Translations under genes and position numbers: made by a program
Notes under the pieces: generated by a model
Seen by the model: the letters and a program-made list of their open reading frames with translations, nothing else
Told to the model about the DNA's origin: nothing
Database searches by the model: none
Shown: positions 1-7,466 of the stretch, in pieces
How the letters are laid out: the number at the start of each line of letters is the position of its first letter
Numbering within the stretch: the stretch's first letter is position 1
Assembly: GCF_019711595.1 (NCBI RefSeq)
Contig: NZ_JAIGNR010000002.1
Span: 310,001 to 374,000, forward strand
Direction of reading: 5' to 3'
Length of the DNA: 64,000 nucleotides
Source: Qipengyuania sphaerica
GTDB taxonomy: Bacteria > Pseudomonadota > Alphaproteobacteria > Sphingomonadales > Sphingomonadaceae

Positions 1-109
1 AAGCGCCTCCGGCATCGGCCAGCCTGGCCCTGAACGGTGTAGCGCCCTCGCCGCCGGGATAGGCAAAAGTACCTTCCCATTCGCCGGTGAGGTTGTGGGG
101 ATCGCCGAT
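1..109 (-). CDS. Unknown protein, N-terminal fragment running off the window edge
   Basis: Immediately downstream of crtZ on the same strand one frame stays open to the window edge and reads IGDPHNLTGEWEGTFAYPGG followed by TPFRARLADAGG. The composition (Trp/Gly/Pro-rich, beta-like) looks like real protein rather than shadow. No ATG, GTG or TTG lies in this frame between the upstream in-frame TGA inside crtZ and this text. The given end is an ATC codon at 109-107, which has a GGAG at suitable spacing. The true start is therefore uncertain. I do not recognise the family and infer only that it is co-transcribed with crtZ. Confidence 0.4.
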   Translation of the reverse strand, partial: MGDPHNLTGEWEGTFAYPGGEGATPFRARLADAGGA

Positions 110-113
110 CGCT

Positions 114-632
114 TCAGGCTCCGGCGCTTTCGCGGACGACTGCCTCTCCGGCCTCGCGCTGACGCTTCAGTTCGGCCTTCAATTTTGCCGGGTCGCGCGC
201 GAAAACGAAGCCGAAGCTCACTCCGCCCTCCTTGCCGATGGTGGCGTGATGCAGCTTGTGTGCCTGGACCAGCCGCTTGGCGTAGCCCTTCTTAGGCACC
301 CAGCGGAAATAGCGCTGGTGGACCAGCCCGTCGTGCACCAGCGTGTAAATGATACCGTAGAGCATGATGCCGAGACCGATCCATGTCGCCGGCCACCATG
401 CAGCATCCCCCAATACCCATTCGCTCCCCAGCGCGAACATCGAAATGCTCATTGCCGCGCCGACGACGGCGTAGAGGTCGTTTTTTTCGAGGACATTGTC
501 ATGCGGCTCGTGGTGGTCGCGGTGCCAGCCCCAGCCGAAGCCGTGCATGATGTACTTGTGGCTCGCCCATGCGACCCACTCCATTGCGAGAACGCTCGCC
601 AAAACGATCAGGATGGGGCCGAGAAATTGCAT
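114..632 (-). CDS. crtZ: Beta-carotene hydroxylase CrtZ
   Basis: This 172-aa protein belongs to the membrane fatty-acid-hydroxylase superfamily. CrtZ hydroxylates the beta-ionone rings of beta-carotene to give zeaxanthin, using a non-heme di-iron centre in the inner membrane. The histidine clusters are all visible: HKYIMH at 25-30, HRDHH at 37-41 with H44, HDGLVH at 100-105 and HKLHH at 125-129. Hydrophobic segments occupy about 3-22, 54-74 and 80-98. Length is normal for bacterial CrtZ. No other carotenoid gene is in the window. The tail is Ala/Glu/Arg-rich and ends next to the partial downstream frame, suggesting a short operon. Confidence 0.95.
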   Translation of the reverse strand: MQFLGPILIVLASVLAMEWVAWASHKYIMHGFGWGWHRDHHEPHDNVLEKNDLYAVVGAAMSISMFALGSEWVLGDAAWWPATWIGLGIMLYGIIYTLVHDGLVHQRYFRWVPKKGYAKRLVQAHKLHHATIGKEGGVSFGFVFARDPAKLKAELKRQREAGEAVVRESAGA

Positions 633-670
633 GACGGTAATATAGGCGCTCGATCCGCGCCGCGCAAAGC

Positions 671-1090
671 CTAGTCTGCGGCCCGCACCTTGCGAGGGAT
701 GCCGAAGAATTTCTCCGCCACTTCTGCGCTGATGCGCGCGGGGCGGTGTGTGTCGCTATCGAGGCAGCACCACATGCTCTTCACCTCGGCCAGCACATCC
801 TCGCCGCGGCGAATCACAGTATTGTAGAAACTGCGCGCCCCCTTGATCTTCTCGAGCACGGTTTCGGCGATCACCTCGTCGTCGAGGAACGCCGGCTTGC
901 GATAGGTGATCTCGTGCTTGAGCGCGACCCACGCCTTGCTCGCCACTTCCTCTGCCGGGGCCAGCTTTTGCCAGTGCGCGAGCACCGTGTCCTGCACCCA
1001 GTTCAGGTAGCGCGCATTGTTCACGTGCCCCATGAAATCGATATCGGCGGGCAGGACCTTGATCGGAAAGGAGAATGGCTTTGCTGACAT
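671..1090 (-). CDS. Hotdog-fold acyl-CoA thioesterase (4HBT family)
   Basis: This 139-aa protein has the hotdog thioesterase signature near the N-terminus: D16-x-D18-F-M-G-H22-V-N-N-A-R-Y28-L-N-W. In the 4-hydroxybenzoyl-CoA thioesterase/YbgC-like family this loop carries the catalytic Asp and the helix that binds the CoA thioester. It likely hydrolyses an acyl-CoA in the cytoplasm; the substrate cannot be read from sequence. It lies 38 bp upstream of crtZ on the same strand and diverges from leuC across about 90 bp, so it may head a small operon with crtZ. Confidence 0.85.
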   Translation of the reverse strand: MSAKPFSFPIKVLPADIDFMGHVNNARYLNWVQDTVLAHWQKLAPAEEVASKAWVALKHEITYRKPAFLDDEVIAETVLEKIKGARSFYNTVIRRGEDVLAEVKSMWCCLDSDTHRPARISAEVAEKFFGIPRKVRAAD

Positions 1091-1180
1091 GAGTGTAAGT
1101 AAAGCACAGAAAGGTTACCTTTGGAAGACTCTGGATTTGCCTTTTTGCCTCTGTCCCGATCCGGGAGCACAAAGCCTCGC

Positions 1181-2617
1181 ATGCCGACAAATCCGCGCAC
1201 ACTTTACGAGAAAATCTGGGACGCCCATGTCGTCGAACGGCAGGAGGACGGCACCTGCCTCATTTATATCGACCGGCATCTCGTCCACGAGGTGACCAGC
1301 CCGCAGGCGTTCGAGGCGCTGCGCATAGCAGGCCGCAAGGTGCGCCGTCCCGACCTGACGCTGGCAGTTCCGGACCACAATCTGCCTACTACCCCGCGCA
1401 CCGCTCCAGACGGTTCGCGCCTGCCGATCGCCGACAAGCAAAGCGCCGCCCAGCTCGCCGCGCTTGAGGCCAACGCTCCTGCCTTCGGGATCGATTATAT
1501 CGACGCGGTCGCGCCCGAGCAGGGCATCGTCCACGTCGTGGGGCCCGAGCAGGGATTCTCGCTTCCCGGCACGACCATTGTCTGCGGCGATAGCCACACG
1601 GCAGCGCATGGCGGGATCGGCGCTCTGGCTTTCGGGATCGGGACCAGCGAGGTCGAGCACGTGCTCGCCACCCAAACGCTGCTCCTGCGGCCGAGCAAGA
1701 CGATGGAGGTGCGCGTCGAGGGCGAGCTCGGCCCGGGTGTCACGCCCAAGGATCTCATCCTCCACATCATCGGCGTGATCGGCACGGCGGGAGGAACCGG
1801 CCATGTCATCGAATATCGCGGACGCGTGTTTGAGGAAATGAGCGTCGAGGGCCGCCTCACGGTCTGCAACATGAGTATCGAAGGCGGCGCACGTGCGGGG
1901 CTGATTGCGCCGGACGACACCGTGTTCCGTTACCTCAATGGTCGACCCTACTCGCCATCGGGCGAGGCTTGGGAGAAGGCCGTCGCCTGGTGGCGCTCGC
2001 TTGCCACCGACGAAGGGGCGACTTTCGACAAATCCGTCGTCATCGATGCCGCCGATGTCGAGCCCACCGTTAGCTGGGGCACCAGCCCCGAAGACGTGGT
2101 GGCTATCGGTGGCAGCGTCCCCTCGCCCGAAAGTTTCACCGATCCTTCCAAGCAGGAAGCCGCGCGCAAGAGCCTCGACTATATGGGCCTCGCCCCCGGC
2201 ACCCCGCTCGAAGAGGTCGAGGTCGAGAACATCTTCATCGGCTCTTGCACCAATAGCCGGATCGAGGATTTGCGCGCTGCTGCCGAGATCCTGAAGGGCC
2301 GGACGAAAGCATCGAATGTCAGGTGGGCCATTGCCGTCCCCGGCTCCGGCCTCGTCAAGCGACAGGCAGAAGCCGAAGGCCTCGACCGCATCTTTACCGA
2401 TGCCGGATTCGAGTGGCGCGAGCCAGGCTGCTCGGCCTGTCTCGCGATGAACCCCGACAAGGTTCCTCCGGGCGAACGCTGCGCGTCGACCAGCAACCGC
2501 AATTTCGTCGGACGCCAGGGTCCCGGCGCGCGCACGCATTTGCTCAGCCCTGCCATGGCTGCCGCCGCCGCGGTGACCGGTCGGCTCACCGATGTCCGCA
2601 AGCTTATGGGCGAGTGA
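1181..2617 (+). CDS. leuC: 3-isopropylmalate dehydratase large subunit LeuC
   Basis: LeuC with LeuD isomerises 2-isopropylmalate to 3-isopropylmalate in leucine synthesis; it carries the [4Fe-4S] cluster. I place the start at ATG 1181 ([16 protein letters not shown]), the usual LeuC beginning; an upstream in-frame ATG at 1121 would add 20 residues with no homologous character. Cluster ligands are visible as GSCTNSR (Cys356) and CSAC (Cys417, Cys420), together with the substrate-loop [11 protein letters not shown]. Length 478 aa is typical of the bacterial heterodimer type. It begins an operon running through leuD to the quinone oxidoreductase. Confidence 0.97.
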   Translation: MPTNPRTLYEKIWDAHVVERQEDGTCLIYIDRHLVHEVTSPQAFEALRIAGRKVRRPDLTLAVPDHNLPTTPRTAPDGSRLPIADKQSAAQLAALEANAPAFGIDYIDAVAPEQGIVHVVGPEQGFSLPGTTIVCGDSHTAAHGGIGALAFGIGTSEVEHVLATQTLLLRPSKTMEVRVEGELGPGVTPKDLILHIIGVIGTAGGTGHVIEYRGRVFEEMSVEGRLTVCNMSIEGGARAGLIAPDDTVFRYLNGRPYSPSGEAWEKAVAWWRSLATDEGATFDKSVVIDAADVEPTVSWGTSPEDVVAIGGSVPSPESFTDPSKQEAARKSLDYMGLAPGTPLEEVEVENIFIGSCTNSRIEDLRAAAEILKGRTKASNVRWAIAVPGSGLVKRQAEAEGLDRIFTDAGFEWREPGCSACLAMNPDKVPPGERCASTSNRNFVGRQGPGARTHLLSPAMAAAAAVTGRLTDVRKLMGE

Positions 2618-2656
2618 CCCCTTGCCCTTCGCCTGCACTGTATCCATGAGGGGGGC

Positions 2657-2815
2657 ATGACAAAGCTCCCCAAAGGCAAGGCCGCCATCGCAGGTGCGAT
2701 CGGCTCCGCCGCCATCGCCGCCGCGCTGCTCTATGCGAACAAGCGCCGTGAAAAGAAGAACAAACCCGCCCAGCCCGGACCCATTCCCTCGGGCGAGAAC
2801 CCGGAGACCGATTGA
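2657..2815 (+). CDS. 52-aa single-span membrane peptide between leuC and leuD
   Basis: A short frame starting ATG 2657, with GGGGG just upstream, encodes 52 residues: a basic N-terminus, one Ala/Gly/Ile-rich transmembrane helix (about 10-27), a basic KRREKKNK stretch and a Pro-rich tail ending ENPETD. Its TGA overlaps the leuD ATG (TGATG at 2813-2817), so it appears translationally coupled to leuD. The pattern predicts a small inner-membrane protein with a cytoplasmic basic tail. No function is known to me. The tight coupling and good composition argue for a real gene rather than a spacer. Confidence 0.6.
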   Translation: MTKLPKGKAAIAGAIGSAAIAAALLYANKRREKKNKPAQPGPIPSGENPETD

Positions 2816-3426
2816 TGAAACAGGTGTCGACCATCCACGGCCGCGCGATCCCGCTTGGCCTCAAGAATGTCGACACCGACGTCATCATCCCCGCACACTG
2901 GCTGAAAACGGTCAGCCGTGAAGGGCTCGGCAAGGGTGCCTTCGAGACCATCCGGCAAGCACCCGGCAACCCCTTCGATGTCGAGGATTTCGCGGGCGCT
3001 CCCATCCTCATCGCCGGAGACAATTTCGGCTGCGGGTCGAGCCGCGAACATGCCGCCTGGGCCATGCTCGACATGGGGCTGACCGCCGTCATCGCACCCA
3101 GTTTTTCGGACATCTTCTCGGGCAATGCGTTCAAGAACGGCATTCTCGCGGTCGAGCTGCCGCAGGAGCAGGTTGATCGGCTGCTTGAGGTGGCGAGGGA
3201 GCACCCGATTACCATCGACCTCGAAAACCAGGTCGTCACCACCCCCTTCCAGGATCGCTTTGCCTTTGCAATCGATCCCTTTCGCAAGCATTGCCTCCTC
3301 AATGGGCTCGACGAGATCGGTCTTACGCTGGAGCGCGATGCGGCGATCGGCACCCATGAGAGAAAGCGCGCGGCAAGCCTCCCCTGGCTCGACGCGCCGA
3401 CCAACAAACGGAGAGAACCCGCATGA
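2815..3426 (+). CDS. leuD: 3-isopropylmalate dehydratase small subunit LeuD
   Basis: This 203-aa protein is the swivelling small subunit that completes the LeuC active site for the isopropylmalate isomerase step. The typical start [14 protein letters not shown], the [14 protein letters not shown] region and the [15 protein letters not shown] motif are present. ATG 2815 is preferred to TTG one codon earlier because it matches the family and overlaps the upstream stop. Its own stop overlaps the next gene by 4 bp (ATGA), so translation is coupled on both sides. Confidence 0.96.
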   Translation: MKQVSTIHGRAIPLGLKNVDTDVIIPAHWLKTVSREGLGKGAFETIRQAPGNPFDVEDFAGAPILIAGDNFGCGSSREHAAWAMLDMGLTAVIAPSFSDIFSGNAFKNGILAVELPQEQVDRLLEVAREHPITIDLENQVVTTPFQDRFAFAIDPFRKHCLLNGLDEIGLTLERDAAIGTHERKRAASLPWLDAPTNKRREPA

Positions 3427-4421
3427 AAGCAGTCCTGTCGAAAGAGACCGGCGGCCCCGAAACCCTCGTTGTCGAGGAGATCGATGCCCCAACCCCCGGC
3501 AAGGGCGAGGTCCTGATCGATGTGGCCGCCTGTGCGATCAACTTTCCCGACACGCTGATCATCCGCGACATGTACCAGTTCAAGCCGCCGCGTCCGTTTT
3601 CGCCGGGCGGCGAGATTTCGGGCACGATCGAGGCTCTGGGCGAAGGTGTCGAGGGCTTCGCGGTGGGTGACAAGGTCATTTGCGGCGTCGGCAATGGCGG
3701 GCTGCAGGAAAAGGTCGCGGTCTCTGCCGCACGCCTCTTCAAGGTCCCCGAAGGCATCGACCTGGTGCAGGCATCGGCGCTCCTGATGACCTATGGCACG
3801 ACGATCCACGGCCTCAAGGACCGCGGCGACATCAAGGAGGGCGAGACGGTTCTCGTCCTCGGCGCAGCTGGTGGTGTCGGGCTTTCAGCAGTCGAACTCG
3901 CCAAGGCCTATGGCTGCCGCGTGGTCGCCGCCGTATCCACCGAGGAAAAGGGCGAGGTCGCGAAGAAAGCCGGCGCCGACGAAGTCGTCATCTACCCGCG
4001 CGCACCCTTCGACAAGGACCAGTCCAAGGCATTGGCACAGGCATTCAAGGATGCCGTCGGCCCGAACGGTGCGGACATCGTCTACGACATCGTGGGCGGC
4101 GATTATTCCGAGCCTGCGCTGCGTTCGATCGCATGGGAAGGCCGCTTCCTCGTCATCGGTTTCCCCGCGGGTATCGCCAAGATGCCGCTCAACCTGACCC
4201 TGCTGAAAAGCTGCGACATCCGCGGTGTTTTCTGGGGTGCTTTCACGGCGCGCGAGCCCGAGCGCAACAATGCCAATATCGCCGAGCTGTTCGACCTCTG
4301 GAAAGCGGGCAAGATAAACCCGCTCGTTTCGGAAACCTACCCGATCGAGCGCGCGCATGAGGCAATTGCCAAGCTGGAAAACCGCAGTGCGATCGGCAAG
4401 CTCGTCGTGACGATGGATTAA
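3423..4421 (+). CDS. NADPH:quinone oxidoreductase family protein (zeta-crystallin type MDR)
   Basis: This 332-aa medium-chain dehydrogenase/reductase has the family N-terminus ([15 protein letters not shown]), the GroES-like domain to about residue 120 and a Rossmann fold with GAAGGVG at 147-153. The zinc-binding cysteines and catalytic-zinc ligands of alcohol dehydrogenases are missing, as expected for quinone oxidoreductases and enoyl reductases of this branch. It probably reduces quinones or alkenals using NADPH in the cytoplasm. It overlaps leuD by 4 bp, so it is expressed with the leucine genes although it has no known part in that pathway. Confidence 0.88.
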   Translation: MKAVLSKETGGPETLVVEEIDAPTPGKGEVLIDVAACAINFPDTLIIRDMYQFKPPRPFSPGGEISGTIEALGEGVEGFAVGDKVICGVGNGGLQEKVAVSAARLFKVPEGIDLVQASALLMTYGTTIHGLKDRGDIKEGETVLVLGAAGGVGLSAVELAKAYGCRVVAAVSTEEKGEVAKKAGADEVVIYPRAPFDKDQSKALAQAFKDAVGPNGADIVYDIVGGDYSEPALRSIAWEGRFLVIGFPAGIAKMPLNLTLLKSCDIRGVFWGAFTAREPERNNANIAELFDLWKAGKINPLVSETYPIERAHEAIAKLENRSAIGKLVVTMD

Positions 4422-4496
4422 TCCTCGTTCTCGCCCTTGCCGCTGACCTGCGGCATCCCTATTCGAAGGGTAACTACCTTCAAAAGGGGACAGGAC

Positions 4497-4820
4497 ATGA
4501 CCGATTTCAAGGACCGCGAACGCGGCGAAGAAACCAAATACGCATTCGATCAGGAAACCGAATTCAAGATCGCCGCACGCCGCAACCGCCTGCTGGGTGA
4601 ATGGGCAGCGGGCCTGATGGGCCTGACCGAAGAAGAAACCGACGCGTACAAGAAAGCCGTCGTCCAGGCCGATTTCGAAGAAGCGGGCGACGAGGACGTG
4701 GTCCGCAAGCTGCTGGGCGATCTGACCGCTGCCGAATGCGATGTCAGCGAGGCCGATATCCGCGCCAAGCTCGACGAATGCCAGATCGAAGCGCGCCGCC
4801 AGTTCATGAGCGACCAGTAA
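4497..4820 (+). CDS. DUF1476 protein, ATP synthase zeta-type inhibitor
   Basis: This 107-aa acidic all-helical protein matches the alphaproteobacterial DUF1476 family, whose Paracoccus member is the zeta inhibitor of F1-ATPase. Recognisable parts are MTDFKDRERGEETKYAFDQE at the N-terminus (the inhibitory region in the Paracoccus protein) and LLGEWAAGLMGL in the middle. ATG 4497 has AAAAGGGGA at good spacing; an upstream in-frame codon at 4437 lacks family similarity. It is followed within 5 bp by bolA. The inhibitory role here is inferred from family. Confidence 0.87.
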   Translation: MTDFKDRERGEETKYAFDQETEFKIAARRNRLLGEWAAGLMGLTEEETDAYKKAVVQADFEEAGDEDVVRKLLGDLTAAECDVSEADIRAKLDECQIEARRQFMSDQ

Positions 4821-4824
4821 TACC

Positions 4825-5058
4825 ATGCCGATGGCTTCCGAAGACATCGTCGCGCTGATCGAGGCCGCGCTTCCGGGCGCAGTCGTCGAAATGCGCGACC
4901 TTGCGGGCGATAACGATCACTGGGCCGCCAAGGTCACCGCGCCGCAATTCGCCGGCAAGACGCGCGTCGCGCAGCACAAGATGGTCTACGAGGCGCTGGG
5001 TGAGCGGATGGGCGGCGAGCTCCACGCCTTGCAACTGACCACCCAAGCCCCCAACTGA
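4825..5058 (+). CDS. BolA family protein
   Basis: This 77-aa protein has the BolA fold signature: an N-terminal helix (IVALIEAALPGA), a central strand segment (HWAAKVTAPQFAGKTRVAQHKMVYEAL) with the conserved His of the R-V-x-x-H-K-x-V-Y-x-A-L motif, and a short C-terminal helix. BolA proteins bind monothiol glutaredoxins through a shared [2Fe-2S] cluster, and a CGFS glutaredoxin follows 39 bp downstream, so the pair probably acts together in iron-sulfur trafficking or iron sensing. Translation could also begin at ATG 4831. Confidence 0.9.
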   Translation: MPMASEDIVALIEAALPGAVVEMRDLAGDNDHWAAKVTAPQFAGKTRVAQHKMVYEALGERMGGELHALQLTTQAPN

Positions 5059-5097
5059 AGCATCAGCAAATTCGAACTATTCAAAGGCAGGGCAACC

Positions 5098-5430
5098 ATG
5101 TCCGACGTAAATTCGCGCATCTCCGACATCGTTTCCGGTAACGACGTCGTCCTCTTCATGAAGGGCACCCCCCTCTTCCCACAGTGCGGCTTTTCCAGCC
5201 GCGCGGTGGCAATCCTCGACCATTGCGGCGTCGCCTACGACAGCGTCGACGTGCTGCAGGACATGGAAATCCGGCAGGGCATCAAGGCCTATTCCGACTG
5301 GCCGACCATTCCCCAGCTCTATGTGAAGGGCGAATTCCTCGGCGGCAGCGACATCATGATGGAGATGTACGAGGCCGGCGAACTGCAGAGCCTGATGGAA
5401 GAAAAGCAGGTCGCCAAAGCCGAAAGCTGA
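5098..5430 (+). CDS. grxD: Monothiol glutaredoxin, Grx4/GrxD type
   Basis: This 110-aa protein carries the CGFS active site (Cys30-Ser33) preceded by MKGTPLFPQ, and the later WPTIPQLYVKGEFLGGSDI glutathione-binding segment. CGFS glutaredoxins hold a glutathione-ligated [2Fe-2S] cluster and deliver it to acceptors or to BolA. A ribosome site (AGGCAGGG) precedes ATG 5098. It closes the leuC-to-glutaredoxin gene run and is followed by an intrinsic terminator. Confidence 0.94.
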   Translation: MSDVNSRISDIVSGNDVVLFMKGTPLFPQCGFSSRAVAILDHCGVAYDSVDVLQDMEIRQGIKAYSDWPTIPQLYVKGEFLGGSDIMMEMYEAGELQSLMEEKQVAKAES

Positions 5431-5455
5431 GCGCGAACCTCACCAATCCAATAAA

Positions 5456-5495
5456 AAAACCCGCCCGGGGGACGACCGGGCGGGTTTTCTTTTTT
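5456..5495 (+). terminator. Intrinsic terminator after the glutaredoxin gene
   Basis: A 13-bp perfect stem (AAAACCCGCCCGG at 5456-5468 with its complement at 5476-5488) encloses a 7-nt loop. It is followed by a T-rich run. This is the strongest rho-independent terminator in the first 7 kb and ends the leu-bolA-grx transcription unit. Confidence 0.9.
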
Positions 5496-5611
5496 CGGGG
5501 AGGCGGACACGAGACCAGGAGAGGTCCGCCTCTTTATACCGATAGGGACACCGCCAATTATGCATGCCCCGTGCCAAAATCGGTATCTCGCAGAATCCCA
5601 GACCACTCGAT

Positions 5612-5696
5612 GGTTAACGCGGAATTGCGGGCATCATGGGTTGTAAAATCTGCCGACGCACCGCGTTAACCTTTCAACCTTGGCAATTGCCCGCAA
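5612..5696 (+). promoter_or_regulatory. Two interleaved inverted repeats, possible pseudoknot leader before the NUDIX gene
   Basis: GGTTAACGCGG at 5612-5622 is exactly complementary to 5661-5671, and TTGCGGGC at 5625-5632 is exactly complementary to GCCCGCAA at 5689-5696. The order a-b-a'-b' is the topology of an H-type pseudoknot if this region is transcribed. It ends 18 nt before the NUDIX ATG, which lacks a clear Shine-Dalgarno sequence. A protein-binding site is an equally possible reading of the first repeat. The rest of 5496-5714 shows no gene. Confidence 0.4.
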
Positions 5697-5714
5697 CAGC
5701 GCCACACATGGCGC

Positions 5715-6497
5715 ATGAGCGATAACCAAGCCGGCCAGCCCGACGGAATCCCCGCAGCAACCGTAGTTATTTTCCGCAATGCCGCTGAAGGCGGTCCACC
5801 GGAGATCCTGATGACCATCCGTTCGCGCGAGATGGTGTTTGCCGGCGGCATGGCGGTGTTCCCCGGCGGGCGCGTCGATCCGGCCGATTTCGATCTTGGA
5901 GCGATGATGGGCGGCCCGCTCGATCCCGACGAGGCCGCTCACCAAATCGCCGTGGTCCGCGAAACGCTTGAAGAGACCGGTCTTGCCATCGGGCTATCGG
6001 GCGATATCGACGCGGACAAGGCGCGGGCGGCGCGGCGTTACCTGATGCAGACGGGCGATCTTGCCAGCGTGCTCGATCATTTCGGCTGGGAGTTGGATCT
6101 AGCCCAGCTCACCCCCTTCGCGCGCTGGTATCCGAAGAACGAGCGCATCCCGCGCGTCTACGATACGCGGTTCTACATTGCGGACCTCGGCACAGGCGCA
6201 GTGGAAATCGAGGCAGATCTATCGGAAAACACGCACCTTTTCTGGACCACTGCTCATGGCGCACTTGCTGCGGCGGAGCGAGGCGAGATCAAAATTATCT
6301 TCCCTACCCGCCGCAACCTCGAGCGCCTCGCCCTGTTCGACGATTTTTCCGCCGCAAAGGAGCAGGCCGACCGCATCCCTGTACGCACGATCACGCCGTT
6401 CATGGGCGAACGAGAGGGCAAGAGCTGGCTCGAGATAGGGGAGGACCTGGGCTATCCGGTCACTGGTGAGCCCCTCGACACTGTGGCACGGGGGTAA
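5715..6497 (+). CDS. NUDIX hydrolase, NUDT19/YfcD-like with long Nudix loop
   Basis: This 260-aa protein carries a Nudix box with an insertion: GG at 51-52 is followed about 30 residues later by REALLY-type R82-E-T-L-E86-E87-T-G, the metal-binding core. The split box and the phrase VFPGGRVDPADFD resemble the NUDT19/NUDT8-like CoA or nucleotide pyrophosphatase branch. It should hydrolyse a nucleoside-diphosphate-linked compound in the cytoplasm; substrate unknown. It stands alone between a terminator and tRNA-Arg. The start ATG 5715 has no obvious ribosome site. Confidence 0.85.
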   Translation: MSDNQAGQPDGIPAATVVIFRNAAEGGPPEILMTIRSREMVFAGGMAVFPGGRVDPADFDLGAMMGGPLDPDEAAHQIAVVRETLEETGLAIGLSGDIDADKARAARRYLMQTGDLASVLDHFGWELDLAQLTPFARWYPKNERIPRVYDTRFYIADLGTGAVEIEADLSENTHLFWTTAHGALAAAERGEIKIIFPTRRNLERLALFDDFSAAKEQADRIPVRTITPFMGEREGKSWLEIGEDLGYPVTGEPLDTVARG

Positions 6498-6535
6498 GCC
6501 GCCCTCAGGCAGCGCTGCGATAGGGCGAAATAATT

Positions 6536-6612
6536 TGGCGCGCCCGGCAGGACTCGAACCTGCTGCCTCAAGATTAGAAGTCTCGCGCTCTATCCAGATG
6601 AGCTACGGGCGC
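6536..6612 (-). tRNA. tRNA-Arg (anticodon TCT)
   Basis: Read on the minus strand, GCGCCCG (6612-6606) pairs with CGGGCGC (6546-6540) as the acceptor stem. The D arm (GCTC...GAGC), an anticodon loop CTTCTAA with TCT, and the T arm GCAGGTTCGAGTCCTGC are all present, and CCA is encoded at the 3' end. The 77-nt length is normal. It reads AGA codons, which are rare in this GC-rich genome. Confidence 0.96.
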
Positions 6613-6673
6613 GCGCCGGGCATCCCATAACGCGGCTTTGCCAATGCGCCAATCGGCGATAGGCAGCGAATAT

Positions 6674-7411
6674 ATGGAAAAGCCGCCAGCCAGTCCGACA
6701 CAGGAGCAGCCACGCTTCCGCTATTACGATCTCGTGATGGCTGCCTTCGTCACCATCCTGCTGTTGTCCAACCTGATCGGCGCTTCGAAGCCCAGCTATG
6801 TGAACCTGCCACTGATCGGGACTTGGTCGTTCGGAGCAGGAGTCCTTTTCTTTCCAGTTAGTTACATCATCGGCGACATCCTCACCGAAGTGTATGGATA
6901 TGCCCGGGCGCGGCGGGTTATCTGGACCGGGTTTGCGGCCCTCCTTTTCATGGCGTTCATGGCCTGGGTGGTCGTCCAGCTGCCGCCCGCTGAAGGATGG
7001 CCGGGACAGGAATCCTACCAATTCGTCTTCGGGAACAGCTGGCGGATCGTGCTCGCCTCGATGGTCGCCTTCTGGGCGGGCGAGTTCGCCAACAGTTTCG
7101 TTCTCGCAAAGATGAAGGTGTGGACCGCCGGAAAGCACCTTTGGGCGCGCACAATCGGTTCAACCGTGGTCGGACAGGGCCTCGACAGCCTGATCTTCTA
7201 CCCGCTCGCATTCTGGGGCCTGGCTGGCTGGCCGGTCGAGCTCTTGTGGCAGGTCGTGTTGTCGCAATGGCTGATCAAGACCGCCTGGGAAGCATTGCTG
7301 ACCCCGCTGACCTATCTGGTGGTGAACAGGCTGAAGCGGGCCGAGGGTGTCGAGATTTTCGATACCGACACCGATTTCTCGCCCTTCGCCTCTTCAGCAG
7401 GGCGGACATAA
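6674..7411 (+). CDS. Queuosine precursor transporter (VUT/YhhQ family, DUF165)
   Basis: This 245-aa integral membrane protein has about six transmembrane segments and the family hallmark N-terminal helix with LLLSNLIGASKP, followed by FFPVSYIIGDILTEVYGY. The family imports queuine or preQ precursors for tRNA queuosine modification. I choose ATG 6674 rather than the earlier in-frame ATG 6638, because the extra residues are not family-like and would overlap the tRNA leader region. A hairpin terminator follows directly. Confidence 0.87.
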   Translation: MEKPPASPTQEQPRFRYYDLVMAAFVTILLLSNLIGASKPSYVNLPLIGTWSFGAGVLFFPVSYIIGDILTEVYGYARARRVIWTGFAALLFMAFMAWVVVQLPPAEGWPGQESYQFVFGNSWRIVLASMVAFWAGEFANSFVLAKMKVWTAGKHLWARTIGSTVVGQGLDSLIFYPLAFWGLAGWPVELLWQVVLSQWLIKTAWEALLTPLTYLVVNRLKRAEGVEIFDTDTDFSPFASSAGRT

Positions 7412-7415
7412 AAAA

Positions 7416-7439
7416 GGGGCGACCCGCAAAGGCCGCCCC
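7416..7439. terminator. Hairpin between convergent genes
   Basis: GGGGCGACC and GGCCGCCCC form a 9-bp stem with one mismatch around a 6-nt loop. It is flanked by an A-run at 7410-7415 that would be a U-run on the minus strand. It can therefore serve as terminator for the minus-strand TBDR and possibly act on the plus-strand gene too. Confidence 0.65.
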
Positions 7440-7466
7440 AATTTCCCAATTGAAGACCCTTGGGAT

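Noticed and set aside
5708..5725. Five-codon upstream frame (ATG GCG CAT GAG CGA TAA) overlapping the NUDIX start
   Set aside because: Too short to separate from chance; no ribosome site.
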